From positions 1 to 38,500 of the forward strand of contig CAUYUJ010000662.1 of NCBI GenBank assembly GCA_963575745.1: a stretch of 38,500 nucleotides of DNA, in the 5' to 3' direction. Origin of the DNA: Prorocentrum cordatum. Taxonomy: Eukaryota > Sar > Dinophyceae > Prorocentrales > Prorocentraceae. Position 1 is the first letter of the stretch, and every line of letters starts with the position of its first letter. Below, in pieces: positions 28,436 through 38,212 of the stretch. Under the pieces are notes generated by a model that saw only the letters and a program-made list of their open reading frames with translations, made no database searches and was not told the origin of the DNA. The position numbers were made by a program, and so were the translations under genes.

Positions 28436-28454
28436 AATCCCTGTGTTCAGGCCA

Positions 28455-28735
28455 AACCCTCTCCTCCTCTTCCTTTTCCTCCTCCTCCTCCTCCTCCTCC
28501 CTCCCTCCCCCCCTTCCTTTTCCTCCTCCTCCCTCCTCCCTCCTCCTCCTCCTCCTCCTCCTCCTCCTCCTCCTCCTCTCCTCCTCCTCCTCCTCCTCCT
28601 TCCTCTTCCCCTCCTCCTTGTTTTCCTCCTCCTCCTCCTCCTCCTCCTTCCCCTCCCCCTCCTCCTCCTCCTCCTCCTCCTCCTCCTCCTCCTCCTCGTC
28701 CTCCCCCCCCTGCTCCTCTTGCTCCTCCTCCTCTC
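28455..28735. repeat. CTC trinucleotide region
   Basis: CTC tracts with interruptions. A GGGA-rich stretch follows at 28920-29075 (GGAGGGAGGGA). Confidence 0.95.
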
Positions 28736-29199
28736 CCCTGTCCCATTCCCTTCGCGCCCTCCCCCTTCCCCTCCCGTGTCCTGTGGTCTTCCGACGTCCG
28801 GCGGGGCGTCGAAGCCCGCGTCGGCGTACCAGCGGCGAAGTTCCTCCTGTCCTCCGTCCTCTGGCCCCGAGTCTCCGATGTGGCTCTCGCGCTGGAACCT
28901 GCGCTCGGCCGTCTCCGAGGGAAAGGGGGGAGCGAGAGAGGAATAATTAGGAGAGGGAGGCAGGGGACGGGAGGGATGGAGAAGTGGAGGCAGGCGGGGA
29001 AGCGGGGAGGAGGGAGGGAGGGAGGGAGGGAAGGAGGGAAGGGAAGGGAAGGGAGGGAGGGAGGGGGAGGAGGAAAAGGCGGAAGAGGACCGCCCGTCGA
29101 GAGGGGCGACGTGTGCGAGCGTGCCTGCCGGCGCGGCCGCTCAGACGTTTGTTGGGTGCGCGCCAGCGGCGGCAGCTGTACGTGCTGGGCCGCAGTGCC

Positions 29200-29399
29200 A
29201 GCCAGCCCCAACGTGGTGGCTGGGGAGGCCGCTCGCGCTTCAGAGTGGTACCGGAGGAGGTTGCAGGTGTGGTAGAGCATGGCCGGCACCACCGGGTCCA
29301 CGCCGCGACCTCCGGCAGCAGCTCCTCGACGGCATCTCGGATGCTGTCCCACTCGATGGACGGAGAGGCGTCCTTCCAGTCCACGTCGACTGCCGCCAT
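29200..29399 (-). CDS. Possible coding fragment, unknown
   Basis: The frame MAAVDVDWKDASPSIEWDSI, then RDAVEELLPEVAAW, looks protein-like. The neighbouring frame continues with MLYHTCNLLRYHSEARAASP. A frame shift or splice would be needed. It could be a retroelement remnant. No family is assigned. Confidence 0.25.
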
Positions 29400-29621
29400 G
29401 GCGCCCGTGCTGGGCCACGGTCAGTGGCCATCTGTTCCTCGCTCTCTCGCCGTGCGCCAGGCGGGCACATATGTTCCTCCGTGCCGCCGCGAGGCCGAGG
29501 CGGCGGAGCACAGAGGGCCGTGTGCCGTGGCCCGCGTGGGGGGGCGCAGACGCTCCACCGAGAGCCGCGGCAGCCACTCAAGCAGGGGCTGACGTTGTCA
29601 GCTTCTCCCTCGCACCCCCAT

Positions 29622-29780
29622 CTCAGGAGGGAAAAAAACACACAGACACAATGAATCGTCGATCTCCAAGAAGATATGGGAAAATGTGGGAATTGGGCGG
29701 GAAGACAAAAAACATAAAATATGGGAAAATATGGGGAATCTTTTTATTTGTGTGTATTTATTTGTGTGTCCCGGGGCCCC
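29622..29780 (-). mobile_element. CAGGA-end repeat family R3, copy 3 (inverted)
   Basis: Reverse complement of the other copies, from TCAGGAGGGAAAAAAACACAC to GTGTGTCCCGGGGCCCC. Confidence 0.85.
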
Positions 29781-30339
29781 TTTCCCATCGGCAGCTCAGG
29801 CGGCGCTGGCCGGCGTGCATGCGGTGTGACGTCGGCCCTCCTCCCGCGAGCGTTCGGAGAGCTGCCCAGCAGCTTCTGGGCGCTGCGCGAGCCAGCCGGT
29901 GTCTGAGCACCCCCCACCGCTGCTCCAGGTCGCTCGGGACAGGTCGATGCGGCCACCATGCGCGCAGGCGGCGCCCGATGGTCCTGTGAAGCGCCTCCGG
30001 ATGCAGGCTCTGGGTGGTCCCGCGCGCGTGGGCACGATGCACGCGTGCACGGCGCCCCGCAGCGGCAGCCAGGTGGAGTGCCTCCGTCGCCGTGGCACTG
30101 CCTGCAGCCAAGGCCTACCGGCGCCGCCGGCGCAGCCGCACGCTGGGGGCGCGTCGGCGCAGAGCTCGGGCCGTGAGCTGCGAGGCTCGTGTTGCAGACT
30201 GCCTGGCCTCCACGGCGAGCCTCTTCCTCGCCGCCCTCGCGGCGCGGAGAGCACCAGAGCCCCAGAGAGGCTTCGTGCGAGGCCGCAGCTGCCTGCATGA
30301 CGTCCTTCGCCTCAGCGCACAGGGTTGGCGGCGCGCACA

Positions 30340-30476
30340 AGGGGGTAGGGGGAGGGGGAAGGCTTCTCAGAAGGAGGCTGCTTCTCAGAAGGCTCCAGCC
30401 CTACATTCATAGACATGGCTCGCGCCTTCTAAGCAGGGGTGCTGCTAAGAAGCCCTCCCCCCTCCCCGTACCCCTC
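30340..30476. mobile_element. ~137-bp MITE-like element inserted in the RT relic
   Basis: AGGGGGTAGGGGGAGGGGGA then AGGCTTCT at the left is mirrored by AGAAGCCC...TCCCCGTACCCCT at the right. It splits the RT between the GFVRGRS block and the motif A block. Confidence 0.7.
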
Positions 30477-30654
30477 TCTGCGCGTGGCCGACAAGAGCGC
30501 GCCGCCACCCTCGGATCCGCGGAAGAGCTGGCCGGGCGCAGGCCGTGCAAGTTGAGCTATGGCGTCGCCGCGGCCCTTCCGAGCTCCGCCTGAGCATGGA
30601 TTCTCACGACGTTGGAGCGCCGCCGGATACACGTGGATCATCAGAGCGCTCTAC

Positions 30655-30765
30655 GCGAATCCCACCAGCCCTTTAGGGCGGGAGTGGTTTATAACGTTTC
30701 CTCTTGCAACCCTATTCCCCTTCGGGGAGGGGCTTACCCCTCTCCCAGCCCCCTCGCCCTAGGTT
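30655..30765. mobile_element. SINE-like repeat R6, copy 1
   Basis: AATCCCACCAGCCCTTTAGGGCG...GTGGTTTA then CCCCTTCGGGGAGGGGCT. The same words occur at 32268-32360 and 36318-36430. Two small hairpins (CACC..GCCC/GGGC..GGTG and CCCCNTTCGGGG) are conserved. It breaks the RT relic between ALYANP and the GCPLSG block. Confidence 0.65.
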
Positions 30766-32267
30766 TGCGCGAAGCGGCTAGAAAAATCCTGCTGGGCCTG
30801 GTCCGGCTCGACGAAGCAGTTCTTTTCTGCGTCATTCTCGTTGGAGTTGCCCAGGGCTGCCCCCTGTCGGGGGCGACATGGGCACTCGGCACAGCTCCTT
30901 TGGTGGAGGCACTGGCAGCTGCCATGGATTTGCCGCCAATGTCCCTGGCGGCGCGCCCCACGGCGACGGATCCCGTGATCGGGCCGGTCAAGGAGGGCGA
31001 GCTCGGTTCTGCACGGTTATCCGGTTGGTGCCTCATTTCGTCGCCATGCAGGCCCTCGCCGCGCTGCGCTTGATGTTCGGCACACGCTCGCTGGCCTCGC
31101 GCCGCAGTTAGCCGAGTTCAACATTGCCTCGAACATGAAATACCTCGGCTTCATGCTTGGCCCTTGCGCAGCCCTCATGGACAGCTGTCAGGCCACCTTC
31201 AACAAATACCAGCAGCTGGCGAGCACGCTGCGGGCAGTCTCAGCAGCTACGGCAGAAATCGAAAACTTGGTACAACTTCGCAGCGCTGTCGGTCCTCCTG
31301 TACCTCGCGCAGCTCCTGCTCCTCCCTGGGGAAAAAACAATCAGAGGAGAACTCGACCTATGACACGTCGTTCTGAAGGCGTCGCCAAACACTTCGCACT
31401 GGGGGGCTTGCTGAGCAAGAGGGTGTGGGTGACAGGGCCCACGCTGATGGCGCTGCTGCCTGCAACTCTGGCTGCATCTTGGAGGATATCTGATATCACT
31501 CTTCGTGGGTGGCAGGATCTCGTGGCAGCATGGTGGGAGCGATCATTCGAAGTCCTGCCAGCCTGCGCAGTGTTGGATGGGCTGCCGAAGTCCGGACCCA
31601 GCGCCAGTCGATTGCCCAGGTCCTGGTCGCAGTAACCGCAGATGCGGAGGAGGAACTCGGCCAGGGGTGATCAGGTCCGACGCAGACATCTGCAACTTCC
31701 TGCCGCGGGTGGAGCCCGTAGAGCGGGACAGCCTAGCAGCACGTATGACCACTTGTGCAGGGGAGGGGAGGTGGGCCAGCACCAAGCAAAGGCCAAATGC
31801 TGCCAAACGCGCCTGGGAACTCAGTACTTTCTGGACACGCGCGCCGCAGACCTGCAAGATGGCACGACGCACCGAAGTGCGAAAGGATCAGGTGCCCAAG
31901 CTGCAGCGGGCGCGCTTCTACGCTGAGTGCACGGATATCAGCGGGCACGTGGCCATGCCGCCCGACAAGATACCTTGGCTTGCGGACCAGCAGCAGAAGG
32001 CCATCGCCACGCCGGGGGCCTCGTTGGCAGACCTCCGGGTCTGGATGGAGCCAGGCGGTGCACCCACGGACAGCATGGAGGTCGAGGATCCCGACACGGG
32101 CTCCGTACACGCCCTACCAGCGAGGCCGCTGCCACCAGGCAGGGAATGCCTCGAGGATCCCCAGTTCGACGACTGTGACTGCACATGCTCAGAGGCGGTC
32201 TAGGCGTAAGCGACGAAGGACACTACCCTGACCGATCGCCAGATCAGGGAAGCCCTTCGGGCCATCC

Positions 32268-32360
32268 CCTGTAATCCCACCAGCCTCTGGGCGTAGGTGG
32301 TCTAGGGCGGCTCCTCTTCTAGCCCCCTTCTTCCCGTTCGGGGAGGGGCTAATCACTGCT
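32268..32360. mobile_element. SINE-like repeat R6, copy 2
   Basis: GTAATCCCACCAGCCTCTGG, GCGTAGGTGGTCTAG, then CCCGTTCGGGGAGGGGCTAATC. It lies about 65 bp after the RT relic's final stop, where a LINE 3' tail would be, so R6 could be a SINE sharing that tail. Confidence 0.65.
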
Positions 32361-32579
32361 CCTTATCCTTACTTCCTATGATTAAACACCCCCATCTCCC
32401 CACCTAGCCGGCCGATAGCAGCCCCGCCGTCCTAACTGTCAAGAAACACAACAAACTCACTTATTTTCTCGCCAACATGTCGTCGAATTGCGAAAGGTCT
32501 AGCAGGAACTGGACGGAGTGAGCATCGCTCGGGTAACCCCAAGCGGGTGGTCGCGTCCTACCCATCCCAAAACAATACA

Positions 32580-32890
32580 ACGTCAACGTTTTCTCGTCAA
32601 CGTGGACTTTCTTGTTGTCGACGCTGCGAACAATGTAGGAGGAATTGGACGCGGCGCGCATCGCGCGCGGACGCCTGGCAAACCCTACGCGGGACCCCTC
32701 ATCCTACCTGTCAAAAACACTGCAACGTCGGCGTGTTTCTTGCCAACATGTATTTTCGCCTCGTCGGCGCTGCGAATCGCGTAGCGGGAATGGGAGGCGG
32801 CGCGCATCGCGCGGGGACGCCTGCTCGTCAACATGGTTTTTTTGTCGTCGACGCTGCGGCCCGTCGGGTTGAGGAGCTGGGCGGGCGGCG
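32580..32890. repeat. Three diverged ~110-bp units
   Basis: CTCGTCAACRTGG...TTGTCGTCGACGCTGCG...GCGCGCATCGCGCG.GGACGCCTG recurs at about 32594, 32740 and 32823. Confidence 0.7.
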
Positions 32891-33012
32891 AATCAAAATG
32901 CCTCAAGCAAGTGCGGTTCGCCGCCGGCGCGCCCGCTGTCGTGTCCGAGCGCCTAGCCGCCCACGGTATAAGATGAGCGACAGGCGTCGTACGCGACGCA
33001 CTTGCTTTTTAT

Positions 33013-34065
33013 GTTGTGGGAGGGCGGGTGGGAGTGGACGGAACCCTCTGGCTCGTTCGAGCTGGCTAACTTGATTAACATACGCCCCCTCCCCCATGCG
33101 ACCGGGGGCCAACCAAGCACCATGCCCACACCATGACCACCCGCGCCCCACCACCCTTGTCAAAACACAATACAAACCGCACTCAGCCTCCTCATTTGGA
33201 GCATGCGCGGCCAACCCGATGCGGCCCCCCCACCATCCCTGCAAAAAACAATGCGAAGTACACTTTGGGGCAAAGCCTTGAGTCATGTTCGTGAGGCCCG
33301 TGACCACTTCGTATTGTTTTTGACAAGGACGGCGGGGGTGTCAGCATATTCCCTGCTGTGCGCAGGGCTACCACCCCTGACAAAAACAACAACATGCACC
33401 TCGCGGCTAAATCTGGATCATGCGCGGCCATCCCGCGATCACTGCCAAGTGGTTTTTGACAGGGACGGCGGAGGTGGTGGCGCGTGGCCTGCTGTGCGCA
33501 GGCCGAGTAAAAACAATGATGGGCATCGGTGTTCGAGAAGGATGGCGGGGGCCGACGTGTCTCCCGATGTGTGCTGTCACGTGCGCAAGTGTACCTGACG
33601 CACTCTGCACGTGCCCCGAATTCGGCGCACCAGGCGCGGCTGGACTATGCGGCACACCTGGCGCAGTCGGAGCACGTGGCGCATCTGGCGCACCTGGCGT
33701 TCCTGGCCCGCTCGGGCCCCGGGGGTGCCTGGCGCGCGTGGCGCCCCTAGCACGCGTGTCGCACCTCGCCCAATTGTCGCGCACCTGGGGTCGGTTTTGG
33801 TTCCCAGTAGGTGCCCATCCAAAAACGACCGCTGAACATGCTCAGGCTGGGGTGTCACTTATGTGTAGGGAGGGCGGGTGGGAGTGAGCTAGACGGCTTG
33901 CGAGCGGGTGGGTGTGGCCAACCCGAGTCCATACCGACCCCCCCCCACCATCCTTTGTAAAACAAGAGTACACAACACACTCTGCCTCCAAATTCGGAAC
34001 ATGCGCAGCCAACCCGATGCGGCCCCCCCCCCATCCCTGTCAAAAAACGATGCAGAGTACACTTG
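33013..34065. repeat. Mosaic of GGGAGGGCGGGTGGGAGTG repeats and GTTTTTGACAGGGA hairpins
   Basis: A ~205-240-bp unit (GGGAGGGCGGGTGGGAGTG ... ACTC.GCCTCC ... CAACCCGATGCGGCCC ... CATCCCTG..AAAAAAC) occurs at 33018-33255 and 33867-34065; a third start is at 34465. Between them, GTTTTTGACA.GGACGGCGG and its reverse complement form hairpins, for example 33318-33388. A CTGGCGCA-type degenerate repeat lies at 33620-33750. Confidence 0.7.
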
Positions 34066-34104
34066 GCGGCGGCGGCGGCTGCGGCGGCTGCGGCGGCTGC
34101 GGCC

Positions 34105-34136
<32 letters not shown>

Positions 34137-34194
34137 TGCGGCGGCGGCGGCGGCGGTGGCGGCAGCGGCTGCGGCGGCGGTTTGGCAGCGGGGG

Positions 34195-34234
<40 letters not shown>

Positions 34235-34244
34235 TTGGCGGCAG

Positions 34245-34300
<56 letters not shown>

Positions 34301-34380
34301 GGGCGGCGGCGGCGGCGGCGGCGGCGGGCAGCGGCGGCGGAGGCGGCGGCGGCGCCGGAGGCATCGGCGGCGGCGGCGGA
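34063..34380. repeat. GGC trinucleotide region
   Basis: About 315 bp of GGC/GCG repeats with TGC interruptions, almost pure G/C. The Ala/Gly/Arg frames are artefacts. Confidence 0.97.
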
Positions 34381-34689
34381 TTGGCCCCCAGCAGCTCCCC
34401 ATCCCAAGACGACTGCTGAATATGCTGAGGCTCGGGCCAGACTCGGGTGCTACGTATGTGTTGGGAGGGCGGGTGGGAGTGAGCGAGACGGCTTGTGGGC
34501 GGGGAGGGGGTAACTTGACCCCTCCCCCTACCCCCTTCCCTGGACCTGGACGGGGCCAGTCGCGGGTAGATAGAGCGCCCAAAACGGCCTCGGCGAAGCC
34601 AAACTCATTGGTTTAATTGAAGTATTGGCCCCATTTTGGCCTTTTGGTGGGGGGCAATGCTAAAATGAGCTCCCCTCTTCTTTGATCGA

Positions 34690-34955
34690 TTTCCTCCAAG
34701 ATGGCCCCAAGAGGCGCCCAGGAGGCCCCAAGAGGTCCCAAGATTGCCCCGAGATGGCCCCAAGAGGCCCCCAAGAGGCCCCCAGGAGGCCCACGAGAGG
34801 ACCCCAAGTGGCCCCAAGAGGCCCCCCCGAGGCACCCAAGACGCCCAGGAGCCCGCCGGGACGGCCAAAAAAGACCCCAGACGTCCCAAGAGGCCACCAA
34901 GAAGCGCCCAAGAGATACCCCAAGAGGCTCCGAGAGGCATCCAAGAGACCTCTGG
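34690..34955. repeat. Degenerate CCCAAGAGGC tandem repeat
   Basis: CCAAGAGG(C/T)(C/G)CC words recur about every 9-12 bases across 260 bp. All three plus frames and all three minus frames are open, which reflects the repeat. Confidence 0.85.
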
Positions 34956-34974
34956 CCCTTTCGCCTGCCCTCCT

Positions 34975-35060
34975 TCTCCTCCTCCTGCTCCTCCTCATGC
35001 TCTTCCTTCCTCCTCCTCCTCCTTCTCCTCCTCCTCCTCCTCCTCATCATGTTCATCCTG
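34975..35060. repeat. CTC trinucleotide tract
   Basis: Short CTC runs separated by TGC and TTC. Confidence 0.9.
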
Positions 35061-35229
35061 CTTCTCCCCACTCCCTCATCCATCCACCCAGCCTCCTCCT
35101 TCTCCTCCTCCCTCCTTCGCACGATTTGGCCGTACCCCTCTTTGCTCCAGCACTTCCCTGATCACCTCAACTCGCCTGGACATCGTTTCTGGATGGGCTG
35201 GTGGGGATGCGCGAAGCGTCTAGAATTAG

Positions 35230-35578
35230 ATGGAGATCGCACAAACAAATAAGCAAGGCACCGCTCCTGACAACCGGATCGTCACCAAATTGATTGAGGT
35301 GGAAGATGAGCCAGATGAGGAGGGCACGATGATGATGGACGACGGACTACGAGCTGGACCAGGCAAGCTCGCCATACACACCAGCGAAAGGAGCACAGGA
35401 CGCACTGCGGCTGGCCGAGCAGACGAAGCAGCAGCACCAGCAGAGAATGCGACCAAGAAACAACGGCGATACGGTGTCCGACACCATGGCGCTCGAGCGC
35501 ATTTGCAGAGCGCAGCATGTCATAGCTGGAAGACGACAGGCGCCCTGCGCCAGCGAGGAGACAGTCACAGAAGGGTCG
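35230..35578 (+). pseudogene. Small unknown reading frame with a one-base shift
   Basis: ATG at 35230 opens MEIAQTNKQGTAPDNRIVTK, then LIEVEDEPDEEGTMMMDDG. After about 35345 the protein-like composition continues in another frame: DYELDQASSPYTPAKGAQDA, LRLAEQTKQQHQQRMRPRNN, GDTVSDTMALERICRAQHVI, to a TAG at 35578. The original frame stays open too, but becomes Arg/Ala-biased. One indel or an unseen splice would join the two parts into about 115 residues, acidic first and Gln/Arg-rich after. No family is recognised. Confidence 0.4.
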
Positions 35579-35865
35579 TAGCAACACGGGGGGAGGTCAG
35601 GGAGCGGTAGATCGCCGTGCAACTGCGCCGACGCCCGCGAGAGACAGAACGGCCGCGCGCAGGGCGTCGCCGAGAGCGCCGGCCAGCGCCGACAAGGGAG
35701 GCCGGCTGCGTCGGCCCCCCCCCGCCGCCGGCGCGCCGGCCAGACCAGGGAATAGGAGGCGGCGCAAAGTTGACGCCGCCGTGACAGGGCTGCAGATGGG
35801 GCAGCGCGTGAAGGCCACCTGCAGTCGCCGCTTCAGCTGCGCCGCTCGCATCCTGCATCTCTGGC

Positions 35866-35987
35866 CATCGCTCGGACGTCCATTCCCTGTGTTTTTTGGG
35901 GGTTTCGTGCGTGTTTTTTTCGCCAAGTGATCACGAATGCTCCTCGATGGTCCTCGCCGAAGAAAAAACGCACACGTCCGAGCGATG
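35866..35987. mobile_element. CGCTCGGACGT family R2, complete copy
   Basis: CATCGCTCGGACGT at 35866-35879 and ACGTCCGAGCGATG at 35974-35987 are exact inverted repeats. The interior TTTCGTGCGTG...CTCCTCGATGGTCCTCGCCG matches 6719-6836. A third left end runs off the window at 38479-38500. Confidence 0.9.
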
Positions 35988-36317
35988 CCAAGATCTAGAC
36001 ACCCCGAGTCTGCGATGTCTACCCCAGCGGTGGACAGTACGGCTGCTGCAGGTACAGCGGCGCGCACGGTCGTGGTGCTGGAATGCGGAGCTGCGGCCCT
36101 GGCCTGCGGCGGTGGCGAGCCCCGCGGAAGGGCGGGGCTCCCCGCACGGTGCACGCCGGACCACGCCGCCGCCGCAGGCTCGCTCGAGAGTGCACGCTCG
36201 CTGCTGCCTTCTCTGGCACGGGTGCTCCAGTGCACTGGGCAAGAGTGCTCGGGCTGCACGCGCCGCCACAACCGCGCCTTCGGCCGCCGCGCTCCGTGCT
36301 TGAACTCTGGAGAGGAG

Positions 36318-36430
36318 GGGGTAATCCCACCCGCCCTCTGGGCGCAGGTGGCTCAGCGAGTTTGCGCTGCCCTCCTCCAAGACCCCTTCTCCCCCTATTC
36401 GGGGAGGCCTCCCCTGAGGCTGTTGGGAGG
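36318..36430. mobile_element. SINE-like repeat R6, copy 3
   Basis: GTAATCCCACCCGCCCTCTG, GGCGCAGGTGGCTCAGCGAG, then CCCCCTATTCGGGGAGG. The GTGGCTCAGCGAG word resembles a tRNA/SINE A box, with one mismatch. No B box was found at the right distance. Confidence 0.6.
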
Positions 36431-36451
36431 TGGCGCGAGGTGACAGAGGTA

Positions 36452-36614
36452 GGAGGGCACCAACTATACACCAACACCGATCCTGGCCAGGATCACCCTG
36501 GGCCAAGGATCGGTGTATACGCACGCCTACCTGGGGCAGGAAGGCATATACACCGATCCTGGGCGCAGGACTGGCGTGGCCAAGATCGGTGTCGGTGTAT
36601 AGTTGGTGCCCTCC
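36452..36614. mobile_element. 163-bp element with ~36-bp inverted repeats and an inner repeat
   Basis: GGAGGGCACCAACTATACACC at the left is mirrored at the right with two mismatches over about 36 bases. The inside carries a second inverted pair, AGGATCGGTGTATAC and its mirror GTATATACACCGATCCT-like. The whole folds as a long cross-shaped hairpin. No target duplication was seen. Confidence 0.85.
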
Positions 36615-36757
36615 GAAGAGGGCCCTTTTGGGGCCCAAGTTGTCCCAAAGACGGCTCCCCATTCGCTTAGCCCCCCCAGGGCGACGGGAAACACTGGCAA
36701 GCGGGCCACGTGCAGGACTCGCAAGTCCATCCGCGCGTGCTAATCGGCCCTTGCTTT

Positions 36758-36931
36758 AGGTCGGGCATGTCCTCCTACAGGGGGATTTGGGACGAAACGT
36801 AAAACATAGTCTTCTTTCGTTTGAAAGACACATATCAAACATAGGCAACAATAGTAATCAGATCGTCCCCAGACTAACTTTTCGACTATTCTTGAAGATC
36901 CCCCTCCTGTAGCGGGCCAGGCCCGACCTGA
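36758..36931. mobile_element. Introner-like family R1, copy with 10-bp target duplication
   Basis: Ends AGGTCGGGCATGTCC and GGCCAGGCCCGACCTGA; the middle carries GTCCCCAGACTA and GACTATTCTTGAA. Direct repeats CCCTTGCTTT flank it exactly (36748-36757 and 36932-36941). This copy gives the clearest element boundaries for the family. Confidence 0.85.
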
Positions 36932-37039
36932 CCCTTGCTTTGCCCGCTCCTCGGTCGAGCAGCCAACGGGCTGCCCATCTCAGCACGCCCTGCTGCAGGT
37001 CGCCCGGTCTCGGTCCAGGCGGCCGGCCGCGCAGGGGCT

Positions 37040-37345
37040 GCGTGCCTACTCCATGTCGCCGCGGGCCGCGGCCCTCCGACTGGCGACCTGGTGCGGATTG
37101 AGCCGCCGATCGACCAAGGCCTCCTGCCAATCGAGCACAGCCAGATCGTCGACAGTCCTCGCCGCGAAGCCCACGTCGTTCAGATCGGCCCCCTCGCACG
37201 GAGCAGGTCGGCAACGCGACCGAGCATGCATCGCACGAGCCTGAAGTGCTGGTGATGTCGGCCTTCTGTACCTTCGCTCTGATCAGTCGCCTCGCCGCAT
37301 CCGTTGTACGCGAAAAGGCCCAGAATTGAGAACTCCATGCCAAGG
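37040..37345 (-). pseudogene. Possible retroelement-derived coding fragment
   Basis: From 37341 the minus frame reads MEFSILGLFAYNGCGEATDQ, then HFRLVRCMLGRVADLLRARG. A shifted frame then continues ADLNDVGFAARTVDDLAVLD and WQEALVDRRLNPHQV to a stop near 37046. The two parts look like one protein broken by an indel. No family is firmly recognised. Confidence 0.35.
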
Positions 37346-38195
37346 AACGTGTCGGAGTCTGGTTAACCCATTCTGACGCCCAGGGATGCTTGGGCGCCCG
37401 AATTATCCGGGGTAACTCGGGTCCGGGGTGACTCGGGCTGGGATCCCCGCAAAAACGAACCCGAGTTAGCCCTGACCCGAGTTACCCCGGATGATTCGGG
37501 GCTCTGGACGCCCGAATTATCCGGGGTAACTCGGGTCCGGGGTAACTCGGGCTGGGATCCCCGCAAAAACGAACCCGAGTTAGCCCTGACCCGAGTTACC
37601 CCGGATGATTCGGGGCTCTGGACGCCCGAATTATCCGGGGTAACTCGGGTCCGGGGTAACTCGGGTTCGGAATCCCGAAAAACGAACCCGAGTTAGCCCT
37701 GACCCGAGTTACCCCTGATGATTCGGGGCTCTGGACGCCCGAGTTATCCGGGGTAACTCGGGCCCGGGGTAACTCGGGTTCGGAATCCCGAAAACCGAAC
37801 CCGAGCTAGCCCTGACCCGAGCTACCCCTGATGATTCGGGGCTCTGAAATTCTGACGCCCAGGGATGCAGAAAGCTGAGGCCATGCTGCTCCTCACGCGA
37901 GCCCTCAAGCTGCGGACGGCGCTGCCTGGCCGGCACTCCGTGCCCCCACTGGACGGTGCGCTCTCAAGGAGCGCCCCCTAGTCATGACCCCCCTCTTTTC
38001 CGCCCCCAGAATTGAGAACTCAATGCCAAGGAACGTGTCGGAGTCCGGTTGACCCATTCTGACGCCCAGGGATGCAGAAAGCTGAGGCCCTGCTGAGCCC
38101 CACGCGAGCCCTCACAACTGCGGACGGCGCTGCCCGGCCGGCACTCCGTGCCATACCTGGGACGGTGCGCTCTCAAGGAGCGCCTGACGCCCCGA
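37322..38195. repeat. ~208-bp tandem duplication interrupted by the R5 array
   Basis: GAATTGAGAACTC.ATGCCAA through GACGCCCAGGGATGC occurs at 37322-37389 and 38010-38076. The following part (CAGAAAGCTGAGGCC...GCTCTCAAGGAGCGCC) occurs at 37869-37978 and 38077-38185. So the first unit is split by the array and the second is intact. Confidence 0.8.
37391..37848. repeat. Four tandem 114-bp palindromic units (family R5)
   Basis: Units begin near 37393, 37507, 37621 and 37734. Each reads GACGCCCGA(A/G)TTATCCGGGG...AACTCGGG, a short loop, and then CCCGAGTTA...ACCCGAG(T/C)TACCCC.GATGATTCGGGG. The array is bounded by the 20-bp direct repeat ATTCTGACGCCCAGGGATGC at 37370-37389 and 37849-37868. Confidence 0.9.
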
Positions 38196-38212
38196 AGATC
38201 GAGGTCCTGAAT

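Larger units (their letters stand above)
29900..32203 (+). pseudogene. LINE reverse transcriptase relic
   Basis: Blocks in RT order on plus: QRGFVRGRSCLHDVLRL (30264-30312), KLSYGVAAALPSS (30549, where motif A normally has Asp), WIIRALYANP (30635), VILVGVAQGCPLSGATWALG (30835-30890), then MKYLGFMLGPCAALMDS (31135), YNFAALSVLLYLAQLLLLP (31270) and a C-terminal frame (31850-32203) ending TAG. The FADD-box was not found. At least three frame shifts, two inserted repeats and the missing motif A Asp show it is inactive. A C-terminal stretch of 120 codons remains open. Confidence 0.75.

Noticed and set aside
29958-30180. Additional RT N-terminal motifs upstream of GFVRGRS
   Set aside because: Frames are Arg/Ala-rich and I could not place conserved RT residues; only included loosely in the relic's extent.
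34063-34616. Poly-Ala, poly-Gly and poly-Arg frames over the GGC region
   Set aside because: Trinucleotide repeat artefact.
34626-34645. CCATTTTGGC resembling the dinoflagellate spliced-leader core
   Set aside because: Only about ten bases match, in a low-complexity context, without the rest of the leader or a downstream AG|gene start.
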